A stretch of 64,000 nucleotides of DNA from Acetobacter nitrogenifigens DSM 23921 = NBRC 105050 (GTDB lineage Bacteria > Pseudomonadota > Alphaproteobacteria > Acetobacterales > Acetobacteraceae), in the NCBI RefSeq assembly GCF_000429165.1, contig NZ_AUBI01000003.1:248001-312000 (forward strand), given 5' to 3'. The position numbers and the translations under genes are program-made. The notes beneath the pieces were generated by a model. That model worked only from the letters and a program-made list of their open reading frames with translations, was not told the origin of the DNA and made no database searches. Of this stretch, positions 55,356 to 63,960 are shown piece by piece; the first letter of the stretch is position 1; each line of letters begins with the position of its first letter.

Positions 55356-57097
55356 GCGGGCGCGCTTTTACTCCGGGTCCCGTGGTCTATCCTGTGGAAA
55401 CCGACGAGGGCTGGCGCCCCGAGCGGCGTATGATGCTGCTTTTCCTGATCGCGGGGTTTTGCGCCCTGCTGATCGGCGCGTCGATCGGCCCGCTGCAGGC
55501 CTTGAACTATGACGGCGTGAACGCCTATCCAGCCCTTCGCTCGATCTTTCATACCTATTATCAGGGTTTGACGGTTCATGGGGTTCTGAACGGCTACGTC
55601 TTCACGTTTTTTGTGACATGTGGCCTTCTGGTTTACCTGCCCGCCCGGGAATTGGGACAGCGCCCAAGTATGGCGCTGTGGGGCGCGTGTTTCGGCCTGA
55701 TGGCGGTTGGGGCGCTCAGCCTGATCTACGCGATGTTCGACAATTCATCGAGCGTCCTGTGGACGTTCTATCCCCCCTTGAAAGGCAGCCCGTTCTTCTA
55801 TCTCGGAATGACGATCCTGACTTTGGGCAGCGTGCAGCCGCTACCGATCCTGCTCAAGATGCGGGCGGCGTGGAAGCGGGCGCACCCCGGATGCGTTACG
55901 CCGCTGGTGACGTATATGAGCCTTGTCACCATGCTGATGTGGACGCTGGCGGGCGTAGGGGCGTTGTCGGAGCTTATTCTGCAACTCGACCCGTGGTCGC
56001 TCGGCCTGATCGGGACAATCGACCCGTTGATCAACCGCACGTTGTTCTGGCTGACGGGGCATCCGATTGTCTATTTCTGGCTGATGCCTGCTTATATTTC
56101 CTGGTACGGCCTGCTGTCGCGGCAGGCGGGCGGCAAGCTGGCGTCCGATCCGATGGCGCGGATGACGTTTGCGCTGCTGCTGATCTTCTCGCTGCCGGTC
56201 GGTTCGCACCACCAATTCTCCGATCCCGGATTCTCCCAGATCTGGCGCGCGATTCTCGTCGTGCTGACGATGTCTGTCGCGATCCCCAGCATCATCACGG
56301 CGTTCACTCTCGGGCTGAGTCTTGAATATGCCGGGCGCATGCGCGGTGGTTTGGGGCTGGTCGGCTGGTTCCGCGCGCTGCCGTGGAGCGACCCGAGCGT
56401 GGCGGCGCAGGTACTCGGCGCGCTGACCTTCATCCTTGGCGGCGCCACCGGCATCGTCAACGGAAGCTGGGAACTTGACGCCATCGTCCACAACACGACG
56501 TTCGTGCCGGGGCATTTCCATGTGACGGTCGGCAGCGTGACGGCGATGACGTTCATGGGACTGGCGTTCTGGATGATCCCGCATCTGACTGGACGAAAGC
56601 TGATCAGCCGCCGCATTGCGCTGTTCTCCGTCTGGACGTGGTTTGTCGGCATGACGATTTTCGCGATCGGCATGCAGTGGGCCGGGCTGTACGGCGTGCC
56701 GCGTCGCGCCTGGGTTTCGGCGCTGCCGCATGAAACCTACCACGCCCTCTATGGCGTCGCGGCGACGCCGACGGCGCTGATCGCGGTGGGCGGGGTGATC
56801 CTGTGGGTCGCGACTTACAGCTTCTTCCTTGTGTTTTTCGGGACGCTGCTGTTCGGGCGTCGCGCCGAGCGCCCAGCCGTTCCGTTTGCACAGGCCCTGA
56901 GCGGACCGGTGAGCCACGAAACTGGCGTCGCCATTCCTGTTGCGACGGGGCATGGCGCGTCGGTTCTTGCCAATCGTCTCGAGCATGTGTGGGCGCTCGT
57001 CGGCCTTACCGCCGTCGCGACGGTCGCCGCTTACGTGCCGATCCTCTGGCCGTTCCTGCATAACGTCACCCATTCCCCCGGGTGGGTTCTCTGGTGA
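55352..57097 (+). CDS. Cytochrome c oxidase subunit I, B-family (ba3) type
   Basis: Catalytic heme-copper subunit, 581 residues, about 13 helices. Low-spin heme ligand in TVHGVLNGYVFT; CuB histidine and cross-linked tyrosine in GHPIVYFWLMPAY; HH pair in PVGSHHQFSDPG; heme a3 ligand in PGHFHVTVGSV. GHPIVYFW with Ile instead of the A-family Glu, and SHHQFSDPG, are B-family marks (single K-like proton channel). No subunit III gene follows; Sco and CtaG genes do. Overlaps by four bases with subunit II and with the Sco gene. Confidence 0.94.
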   Translation: MSGRAFTPGPVVYPVETDEGWRPERRMMLLFLIAGFCALLIGASIGPLQALNYDGVNAYPALRSIFHTYYQGLTVHGVLNGYVFTFFVTCGLLVYLPARELGQRPSMALWGACFGLMAVGALSLIYAMFDNSSSVLWTFYPPLKGSPFFYLGMTILTLGSVQPLPILLKMRAAWKRAHPGCVTPLVTYMSLVTMLMWTLAGVGALSELILQLDPWSLGLIGTIDPLINRTLFWLTGHPIVYFWLMPAYISWYGLLSRQAGGKLASDPMARMTFALLLIFSLPVGSHHQFSDPGFSQIWRAILVVLTMSVAIPSIITAFTLGLSLEYAGRMRGGLGLVGWFRALPWSDPSVAAQVLGALTFILGGATGIVNGSWELDAIVHNTTFVPGHFHVTVGSVTAMTFMGLAFWMIPHLTGRKLISRRIALFSVWTWFVGMTIFAIGMQWAGLYGVPRRAWVSALPHETYHALYGVAATPTALIAVGGVILWVATYSFFLVFFGTLLFGRRAERPAVPFAQALSGPVSHETGVAIPVATGHGASVLANRLEHVWALVGLTAVATVAAYVPILWPFLHNVTHSPGWVLW

Positions 57098-57717
57098 GCG
57101 GCTCGGCGGACGCGCCCCGCTTCCGCCGATCGGTGTTTCGGGGGTTTTGCGTCGGTGCGCTCGCCCTCGCCGGACTGGCGGCCTACGCTGGGCTCGGCGG
57201 CGGGTTCGGGCGTTTTTCAGGGTCACCGCTCGCAGGAGACACAGTTCCTGCCCTGTCGCTGGTGGACGATAAGGGACGCAGCTTCAGTCTTGCTTCCCTT
57301 CATGGTCGTGCGGCTCTGGTCTATTTCGGATATGTCCGTTGTCCTGATGTGTGCCCGATGGTTCTGGACTCATTGAAACCGGTGTTCTCTCAACTCGGCG
57401 CAGATGCGGACAAAGTTCGGGTCGTTTTCGTGACGCTTGATCCCAAGCACGACACGCCACGGGAACTTCACGATTTCCTCTCCAACTTTGATCCGACGCC
57501 TATCGGCGTGACGGGCGAGCCCGGCGCCGTGGCGCAGACGGCGAAGGCCTGGGGGATCGCCTGGTCGGCCTCTGGTGGAGCCGGTCGGATCGACCATACA
57601 TCCGTCCTCACCCTTGTCGGCCCGGCAGGCCGGGCCGTTGTGCGCTACGGGATGACGCAACTCAACGACCCGGCAGGCATGGCGTCGGACATCAGGGTGG
57701 CCTTGAGGGCGGGATGA
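57094..57717 (+). CDS. Sco1/SenC copper chaperone
   Basis: Membrane-anchored thioredoxin-fold copper chaperone loading CuA of subunit II. The 207-residue product has an N-terminal membrane helix (about residues 13-33), the copper-binding CPDVC (cysteines about 83 and 87 in YVRCPDVCPMVLDSL), VVFVTLDPKHDTP and the conserved ligand histidine in IDHTSVLTLVGP. The GTG start overlaps the subunit I stop; a second GTG four codons earlier exists. Stop overlaps the next gene (ATGA). Confidence 0.92.
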   Translation: MSGSADAPRFRRSVFRGFCVGALALAGLAAYAGLGGGFGRFSGSPLAGDTVPALSLVDDKGRSFSLASLHGRAALVYFGYVRCPDVCPMVLDSLKPVFSQLGADADKVRVVFVTLDPKHDTPRELHDFLSNFDPTPIGVTGEPGAVAQTAKAWGIAWSASGGAGRIDHTSVLTLVGPAGRAVVRYGMTQLNDPAGMASDIRVALRAG

Positions 57718-58463
57718 GGGAATGGACGACCGGGGTCGCTCTTGTCTGGACGGCGACCGCGATCATGGCGGCCTGCGCCGTGCTGTGGGCGGGACGCTCG
57801 CGCAGACGCGGTCTGGCGCGTAGCGTCGCAGGCGTCCTCGGGTGTGGGCTTTGGATTGCGGCTGAATGGGGGCTGCACGATCCGCTGGCGTCGATGACGC
57901 AATATACGGCGGGCCTGATGGTCATGGGACAGGTGGTTCCGCCGTTTCTGCTTCTGGCGATGCCGGCGGGTGGTTTCATGCTGAACAGGGGTGGGTGGCT
58001 GCGCGATCCGATGGTGGCGCTGGTGCTCTTTGCCGGGCTGGGCGTCGCCACCGGGCTGCCGTCCGTGCTCGACAGATCTCTTGCGAACGCCCTGTTCAGC
58101 GCGCCCCTGGCGTTGCTGGGCATGTTCACGGGGCTGTTGTTCTGGGCGCAGATTCTGCCCGGCGTCCGGGTGTTGAAGAGCGACTTTCTGGTCGGGGTTC
58201 TGGTGCTGGTCGGATCTCTGCCGATGACCGTCATCGCGGTGATCTGGATGGTCTCCTCCCATGTGCTTTACGCGCCTTATCTCGACGTTTTGTGCCGTTG
58301 GGATCTGACGCCGTTGCAAGACCAGAGATGGGCGGGCTTCGTCATGCTGCTGGCGGGCATGCCGCTGCAGATCGTCGGACTCTGCTCGCTGCTGCTGGGC
58401 GGTGGGCAGCATGAGGGGCAGGCGTCGTGGATGGCGAGCGGAAAGCCTGAGCGAGGCGCCTGA
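57714..58463 (+). CDS. CtaG-like (caa3_CtaG) oxidase assembly membrane protein
   Basis: Multi-pass inner-membrane protein, 249 residues, with about seven helices, of the Bacillus-type CtaG family (PF09678 type) needed for maturation of the CuB/CuA oxidase. It has EWGLHDPLASMTQYTAGLMVMGQVVPPFLLLAMP and MVSSHVLYAPYLDVL with the histidines common to this family. Last gene of the oxidase operon. Assignment is from helix pattern, histidine placement and neighbours. Confidence 0.82.
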   Translation: MREWTTGVALVWTATAIMAACAVLWAGRSRRRGLARSVAGVLGCGLWIAAEWGLHDPLASMTQYTAGLMVMGQVVPPFLLLAMPAGGFMLNRGGWLRDPMVALVLFAGLGVATGLPSVLDRSLANALFSAPLALLGMFTGLLFWAQILPGVRVLKSDFLVGVLVLVGSLPMTVIAVIWMVSSHVLYAPYLDVLCRWDLTPLQDQRWAGFVMLLAGMPLQIVGLCSLLLGGGQHEGQASWMASGKPERGA

Positions 58464-58475
58464 CGCCAATTGGCG
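58464..58475. other. Palindrome immediately after the oxidase operon
   Basis: CGCCAATTGGCG, a 12-base perfect palindrome directly after the CtaG-like stop and followed by GTTTC. It may be a weak terminator stem or an operator for the next gene, whose promoter starts 12 bases further on. Confidence 0.3.
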
Positions 58476-58487
58476 GTTTCGTGCGGA

Positions 58488-58517
58488 TTGTCAAAATAAT
58501 TCACTATAAAATATAGT
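58488..58517 (+). promoter_or_regulatory. Sigma-70-like promoter for the TonB receptor gene
   Basis: TTGTCA (58488-58493), 18 bases, TATAGT (58512-58517): each hexamer matches the consensus at five of six positions. It is in an AT-rich patch 133 bases upstream of the receptor start, with no other gene between, implying a leader of about 125 bases. Confidence 0.5.
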
Positions 58518-58649
58518 TAAATTTATGTCTTTTCGGATACACACGATACGCAATGCGTATCTGCGGCGTAATGCTTCGTGAAAAATCCTTACAATCAGGT
58601 CTAAGAAGAGTGTCTGGCCCTATTCGGTCGAACATTGTGAGGATTTATT

Positions 58650-61217
58650 GTGCGTTCGAAACGTTATGCGACCTTTTCATTGCGCTCTGTACTTCGGGTG
58701 ACGTTGCTTGGTACTACGTCTGTAGTCTGTTTTGTCTCTCATAATTCTTCTGGAAACGCAACGACTGCTCGCAAGGCGTCCGCCAAATCTCATGTTTATA
58801 CGCGCCCTGCTCCGACTCACGTAGCGTCTGGGCCTCAGCGTACGGCGGCGGCATCGAGCGCGCGCTCCGTCGCGCTGCCGTCGGCGCCTCCGGCTCCCGC
58901 CGCGCGGGAGTCAGAGGGGACTGAAACCGTGATCGTCACCGGCACCCGTGAGACAGGCAAGAAGGCGCGAGACAGCATTTCCCCGATCGACGTCGTGTCC
59001 GCGAAGCAGTTGTCGGAAACAGGCATGCCGACATTGCGCGATGCGCTGACGCAGTTGCTGCCGTCGCTCACCATGCCGACCGGCGGTTTCGACACCGGCG
59101 CGCTGACGTCAGCGTTCAGTCTGCGGGGCCTGAGCCCCAACGAGACGCTGGTTCTTGTTGACGGAAAACGCCGCCACACCACAGCGAATATCTATGCCAA
59201 CGCCGGTCCGCAGCAGGGAAGCACGCCGGTCGACGTTGACATGATTCCATTGGCGGCGATCGACCACGTTGAAATCCTGCGCGACGGCGCGTCGGCGCAG
59301 TACGGGTCGGACGCGGTCGCGGGCGTGGTCAATATCATCCTCAAAAAGCAGGATCATGGTTTCCACGCGCAATCCATCACGGGCATCACCGCGGCCAAGG
59401 ACGGGTTCGAACAGGGACTGTACCTTGACGGCGGCGCCAAGCTGACGGACCGGGGTTATATTCATATCAGCGGCGACTTCGATCATCAGGATCACACGTA
59501 TCGCAGTGCGCCGGATCTGCGTACGGGCACGAAGATCAACAAGATTCTCGGCCAGCCGGAGCAGACGCGCGAGAGCGTGGCGGTCAATGCGGGCTATCAC
59601 ATCCTTGACGATCTCGAGGCGTATGTCGTCGCGACTTACGCCCATCGCCATGCGGAATCGTTCCAGAATTACCGGACGGCGGCGTCTCTTGCAAAATACC
59701 CAGCATATGCGGCGATCTATCCGGATGGATATTCGCCGATCGAGACGTTGGACGAGAACGATTGGGAAGTTACAGCCGGACTGCGCGGCGAGATCGACAA
59801 GTGGCATTGGGATCTGTCGTCGGTTTACGGACGCGATTACGATGATGTCGGCCTGAACAACTCCGCCAATCTGTCGCTGTCGACGGCTACAGGCCGCACG
59901 CCCCGGAATTTCGACGTGCAGGGCTTCACCAATGAGATGTGGAGCAACACGTTCGATATTTCGAAGTCATTACGCACGCGCTTCTGGCCGCACGCCATCA
60001 ACGTCGCGGGTGGAGCGACCTATCGCTATGAAAGCTATGCGATCGGAACGGGGTCTCCGGATTCGACCTATGGCAGTGGTTCCGATGCGCTGGCAGGAAC
60101 GGTCGCGGGTAATGCGGGGCATTACAACCGCGACGTGGTTGGCGGCTACCTCGACGTCGCCACGCATCTGACGCGCAATATCCAGCTCGATCTCGCCGGT
60201 CGATACGAACACTACACCGATGTCGGCGACACCGAGACGGGAAAGGCGGCCCTGCGATATGACCCGACGCCGTGGCTGGGTTTCCGCGCCACGATCTCGA
60301 ACGGTTTCCATGCGCCGACTCTGGCGCAGGAATATTACAGCGCGGTCTCTCTTTCCCCGACGGCGGCGAACGGCATCATCGGCGCAAGCTCGCCGGGAGC
60401 GCTGGCCAACGGGGCGTCGCGCCTGAAGCCTGAGCGCTCTACGAACGCGTCAGGCGGCGTGGTCATCACGCCTGCGAAAAACCTGCACCTGACTGTCGAC
60501 GTCTATCAGATCAACCTGCGCGACCAGATTCTGCCGGGCGGAAACGTCTATGGCGCGCAGGCGTTGCAGGCTCTGGAGATGAACGGCTTTACCCTGCCGG
60601 ACGCGGCGTCGACATGGGGCAATGCGCTGTCCACGCACTGGTTCGCCAACGTGGCCAGCACCCGCACGCAGGGGCTGGATCTGACCGCCACCTATATGAG
60701 CAGGCTTGGCGAGGTTGGGCGCATCGACTGGGATGTTGCGATCAATCTCAACCGTACGCGCCTGACGCATGAGGGTGTGTCCGCGTCCGGCCAGTCGTTG
60801 TTGACGGCGCAGAGCGTCGCCTACATCACCACAGCGTATCCGCGAAGCAAGATGATCTGGGGCGGTCGTTTCACGAGCGCGGACGGAAAGTGGTCCGTCG
60901 GCGTGCATGAAATACGTTGGGGGCAGACGACGTCCGAACTCAGCGTCTATTCCGGCGCGACGAACAGCAGCGTCGCGAATGCCTATAATTTCCTGCAATT
61001 CCACAACACGCCGAAATTCGTCACGAATCTCGAAATTACTTACCGCGTCACGCCGAAACTTGCCTTCACTCTGGGGGCGAACAATCTGTTCGACGCGCGG
61101 CCTTCTCGGGTGCCGGACGGCAACCGCTACCTCGGCGTTCCGCAGTACTACATGAGCACGTCGCAACTTGGCATGAATGGCGGGTTCTATTACCTCAAGG
61201 CCAATCTCAGCCTGTAA
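58650..61217 (+). CDS. TonB-dependent outer-membrane receptor (855 aa)
   Basis: Starts at GTG with GAGG seven bases upstream; signal peptide in the first 40 residues followed by an Ala/Ser/Pro-rich linker. TonB-box-like TETVIVTGTRETGKK precedes the plug (LRDALTQLLPSL, LRGLSPNETLVLVDGKRRHTTA, IPLAAIDHVEILRDGASAQYGSDAVAGVVNI). The barrel closes with NNLFDARPSRVPDG and ends YYLKANLSL. The plug is of the kind found in sugar, vitamin and siderophore receptors. Ligand unknown. A strong terminator follows. Confidence 0.93.
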   Translation: MRSKRYATFSLRSVLRVTLLGTTSVVCFVSHNSSGNATTARKASAKSHVYTRPAPTHVASGPQRTAAASSARSVALPSAPPAPAARESEGTETVIVTGTRETGKKARDSISPIDVVSAKQLSETGMPTLRDALTQLLPSLTMPTGGFDTGALTSAFSLRGLSPNETLVLVDGKRRHTTANIYANAGPQQGSTPVDVDMIPLAAIDHVEILRDGASAQYGSDAVAGVVNIILKKQDHGFHAQSITGITAAKDGFEQGLYLDGGAKLTDRGYIHISGDFDHQDHTYRSAPDLRTGTKINKILGQPEQTRESVAVNAGYHILDDLEAYVVATYAHRHAESFQNYRTAASLAKYPAYAAIYPDGYSPIETLDENDWEVTAGLRGEIDKWHWDLSSVYGRDYDDVGLNNSANLSLSTATGRTPRNFDVQGFTNEMWSNTFDISKSLRTRFWPHAINVAGGATYRYESYAIGTGSPDSTYGSGSDALAGTVAGNAGHYNRDVVGGYLDVATHLTRNIQLDLAGRYEHYTDVGDTETGKAALRYDPTPWLGFRATISNGFHAPTLAQEYYSAVSLSPTAANGIIGASSPGALANGASRLKPERSTNASGGVVITPAKNLHLTVDVYQINLRDQILPGGNVYGAQALQALEMNGFTLPDAASTWGNALSTHWFANVASTRTQGLDLTATYMSRLGEVGRIDWDVAINLNRTRLTHEGVSASGQSLLTAQSVAYITTAYPRSKMIWGGRFTSADGKWSVGVHEIRWGQTTSELSVYSGATNSSVANAYNFLQFHNTPKFVTNLEITYRVTPKLAFTLGANNLFDARPSRVPDGNRYLGVPQYYMSTSQLGMNGGFYYLKANLSL

Positions 61218-61238
61218 CGTTACGGCCGCTCCGGATCG

Positions 61239-61274
61239 CGTCCCCGCCGCAGAACCAGAGCGGCGGGACGCTTT
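61239..61274 (+). terminator. Intrinsic terminator between converging TonB receptor genes
   Basis: CGTCCCCGCCGC and GCGGCGGGACG pair over 11 bases with one bulge around a nine-base loop, then CTTTTAG. It is 21 bases after the stop of the plus-strand receptor gene and 16 bases from the converging gene's stop. Confidence 0.8.
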
Positions 61275-61289
61275 TAGTTAATCCACAGA

Positions 61290-63566
61290 TCAGAACTTTG
61301 TAGTCACTGTCAGCCGGGTTGAGATGGGTTCGATCGCATGCCCGGTGGCTCCGGTCGACTCCGATGGGGTTGGCGTGAGCCGATAGTCGTAGGCGTATTG
61401 CGCCGCGTATCCGTGGTTATTGAACATGTTGAATATGCTGAGTTCAGCGTTGAAATACCGCGTGAAGCGATATCCGACGTTCATGTTCACTTCCTGATAT
61501 CCTTTCGAGCGCAGCAAGTTGTCCTCGATCAGGGCGTATCCGCCGAGCCATCGGACCTGCAGCCCGCCATACCAGGGGCCGTGGGTGTCGACGATGGCCC
61601 CGAACGACCAGACGAAATCGGGGGCGTTCGTCACATACAGGCCGGGGATGCCGTATTCGGCCGGATCGTGCGTGCGATAGCGCGCTTTCGCGAAAGACAG
61701 GTCGGTATTGAACTCAAGCCAGTACCAGGGATTGTACTGCGCGGAAAGCTCCACGCCCTGACGCCTGCTCGCCGGGCCGGGGGAGTTGACCCCTGCGTCC
61801 CCGTCATATGTCAGCTCTGAATCGAAATCGATGATGAACGCCGCGGCCTGCACGTTGAGATGCGGCGCCAGCGTGGTCCTGACACCGACTTCTCCGCTGG
61901 TCGCTGCGGTCATGATAGGGACATGGACAGATCCGGTCGCAAATTTTCCCACGGAGTAAGATCCGACGACGGAGCGGAAGTCGTTGGAGTGATAACCGCG
62001 TCCGGCGCTGAGGTAGAGTTCGGTCTTTCTCCATGGACCGAAAATCAGGCTGCCTTTCGGTTGAAAGAGAAACTGGCGCCGCCGGGTGTGGCTCCCGTCA
62101 ACAAGATTGTCGTCCGACCCGGCCTGATAATCCTCGCGCAAGCCGATGACAGTGCGAAACCATGGTAGCCAATGCGTGGTGTTCTGAACGAAGATCGCGG
62201 CTGAGCCGATGTTGATATTGTCTGCGTTGCAACGATATTCGTCGGAATCGTCCAGACTGCCGGGACAGTCCTTCAGCGTGACGCGATCACGCGTGTGTCG
62301 TCGATCGACATAGAGAATGTCGTATCGTCCCTGTACGCCAACCTGCGTTTCCGTGCGAAAGCCGCCGATGACGTCATGCCTTGAATAAGTGCTGGTCCCG
62401 CCAAGGGTCGTGCGCGTTTCGTCCTGCGAATGCTGGTCGCCGTTGACCGGATCGTCGAGATAATGGGTGAAGTTGTTCCATAACGTCAGCCTGTCATGTG
62501 AAACGAAGGCGCTTGTGATCCACCGCCAGTTGGAGGCGGACAGACGGTAGTGCCCGGACAGGCTGTAGCGTTCGGAGAAACCGCCATCGGTCGGGTCCAG
62601 CGAACCATATTTGCCGATCATTCCGTCCTGCATGGCCTCCAGCGGCTGATCATTGGTCGCCCGCCATTGGCCACGATAAAACATTGCGGTCACATCGAAA
62701 CCGTTCGCGGCGTCTCCGTGCGTATAGCGTGAGGTCGCCTTGATGCTGCGCGCGTTGTCCGGGTAGCGCCACGGACCGTCGGAGTGCGAGACGGCGAACG
62801 CGCCGAGCCAGCGGTCGCCGTTTTGCATGTGCGCCGTGCCGCCGATATAGGCCCGGTAATCGCCAAGCGTGCCGGCGCTGAGGGATATCTGGCGGGGGAT
62901 ATCGCCCGCCAGACGCATGTGGTCCGACCCCGCCACGCCGAAATCGCCGATCGCGGCGTGAAAAGGCCCCTTGGTGTAATCGACGCTCTCCAGCAGTTCC
63001 GGCATCAGGAAATTAAGATCCGTGTATCCTTGTCCGTGCGCGTTGGTCGCGCCGTTGATTGGGATGTCGTCTACGAAACTCGCCAGATCGGTTCCGTGAT
63101 CGAGATTGAAGCCACGCAGTAGAAACTGGTTCGCCTTGCCCTCCCCAGAGTGGCTGGTGACGACGAGGCCCGGAATGGCCTCCAGTATCTGTCCCACACG
63201 ATAGATCGGGCGCAGGTGCAATTCCTTGGAGGTCAGCGACCCTTCGCTGGCGGTCCCGGCTCGTCCGAGAAGGTCGCGTCGAGACGCCGTGACCTGAATG
63301 CTCTCCGCATGACTCCCTGTTGCCGACTGTGCCGGGGATCGCGCGTCGCCGGAGATTTTCGCGGAAACGGCCTCGTCATCATGCCGGGTTTTTGCGTGCG
63401 CCGCCTTTCTGTCGCTGTCCTGCGACGCTGGTGACGCGGCTGAGGCGGAAAATGAGGGCGCGGCGAACGACGTGACGATCGCCGCAGCGGCGACGGGCAG
63501 ACGTCGTGGCGAGGATGAGTGGCGTATGCGGCCGAGTGAAATTCGCGGCGGGGTGTTGGGGGGCAT
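61290..63566 (-). CDS. TonB-dependent outer-membrane receptor (758 aa) with cobalamin-riboswitch leader
   Basis: Receptor with a signal region and polar linker (residues 1-90), TonB-box-like ESIQVTASRRDLLG, a plug (LRPIYRVGQILEAIPGLVVTSHSGEG, NQFLLRGFNLDHGTDLASFVDDIPING, LLESVDYTKGPFHAAIGDFGVAGS) and a barrel ending RLTVTTKF. The minus-strand leader carries the 3' end of a cobalamin riboswitch about 400 nt upstream. The ligand may therefore be cobalamin, a corrinoid or cobalt complex. The plug belongs to a broad subfamily rather than classical BtuB. Confidence 0.92.
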   Translation of the reverse strand: MPPNTPPRISLGRIRHSSSPRRLPVAAAAIVTSFAAPSFSASAASPASQDSDRKAAHAKTRHDDEAVSAKISGDARSPAQSATGSHAESIQVTASRRDLLGRAGTASEGSLTSKELHLRPIYRVGQILEAIPGLVVTSHSGEGKANQFLLRGFNLDHGTDLASFVDDIPINGATNAHGQGYTDLNFLMPELLESVDYTKGPFHAAIGDFGVAGSDHMRLAGDIPRQISLSAGTLGDYRAYIGGTAHMQNGDRWLGAFAVSHSDGPWRYPDNARSIKATSRYTHGDAANGFDVTAMFYRGQWRATNDQPLEAMQDGMIGKYGSLDPTDGGFSERYSLSGHYRLSASNWRWITSAFVSHDRLTLWNNFTHYLDDPVNGDQHSQDETRTTLGGTSTYSRHDVIGGFRTETQVGVQGRYDILYVDRRHTRDRVTLKDCPGSLDDSDEYRCNADNINIGSAAIFVQNTTHWLPWFRTVIGLREDYQAGSDDNLVDGSHTRRRQFLFQPKGSLIFGPWRKTELYLSAGRGYHSNDFRSVVGSYSVGKFATGSVHVPIMTAATSGEVGVRTTLAPHLNVQAAAFIIDFDSELTYDGDAGVNSPGPASRRQGVELSAQYNPWYWLEFNTDLSFAKARYRTHDPAEYGIPGLYVTNAPDFVWSFGAIVDTHGPWYGGLQVRWLGGYALIEDNLLRSKGYQEVNMNVGYRFTRYFNAELSIFNMFNNHGYAAQYAYDYRLTPTPSESTGATGHAIEPISTRLTVTTKF

Positions 63567-63580
63567 GGAAGTCCTGACGA

Positions 63581-63601
63581 CGCGGAAACATGGTTTCCGC
63601 G
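63581..63601 (-). promoter_or_regulatory. Perfect inverted repeat close to the receptor start
   Basis: CGCGGAAAC-ATG-GTTTCCGCG, nine perfect pairs with a three-base centre, 15 bases upstream of the receptor ATG. It overlaps the expected ribosome-binding region, so it could be a translational sequester hairpin or a protein-binding operator. Confidence 0.45.
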
Positions 63602-63608
63602 AATCTTC

Positions 63609-63678
63609 TCCCGCCCGGACGTCGTCCTCGGCGGACGTGCGGCGCCGTTAAGTCGGCGCTTTGCGGAGCCGGGCGGGA
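63609..63678 (-). promoter_or_regulatory. Long-range stem in the receptor leader
   Basis: TCCCGCCCGG (63609-63618) and CCGGGCGGGA (63669-63678) are perfectly complementary 10-base arms enclosing 50 bases, in the same leader. The stem would be very stable and may belong to the expression platform of the upstream riboswitch. No gene is seen between here and the window end. Confidence 0.4.
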
Positions 63679-63960
63679 AAAGTCGATGAAGTGCATGCGG
63701 CAGCGCCGTTCGGCGCGCGACGACCGTTCACCCTGTCAGCGTCCGGCGGCCGGGATGATTGTCCAGCCTCGCCGGGGAGCGGAGGAACAAACGACGTGCC
63801 TGGTCTGCGGGCGGCTTGCTGCGGCTCAACGTGATCGGAAGAGCGCGGCTATGGCTCCGTCCGGTAGCGGAGAAGCCTGGGGCGCGTCAGGCGCGGAGAT
63901 GTCGACGTCATCGTCTGTCTTTCGATACGCTGGCCAACCCCGACCGGCTTTCGGTTGATC

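Noticed and set aside
55841..57226. 461-codon minus-strand frame opposite oxidase subunit I
   Set aside because: Arg/Gln-rich translation with no motifs; shadow of a certain gene.
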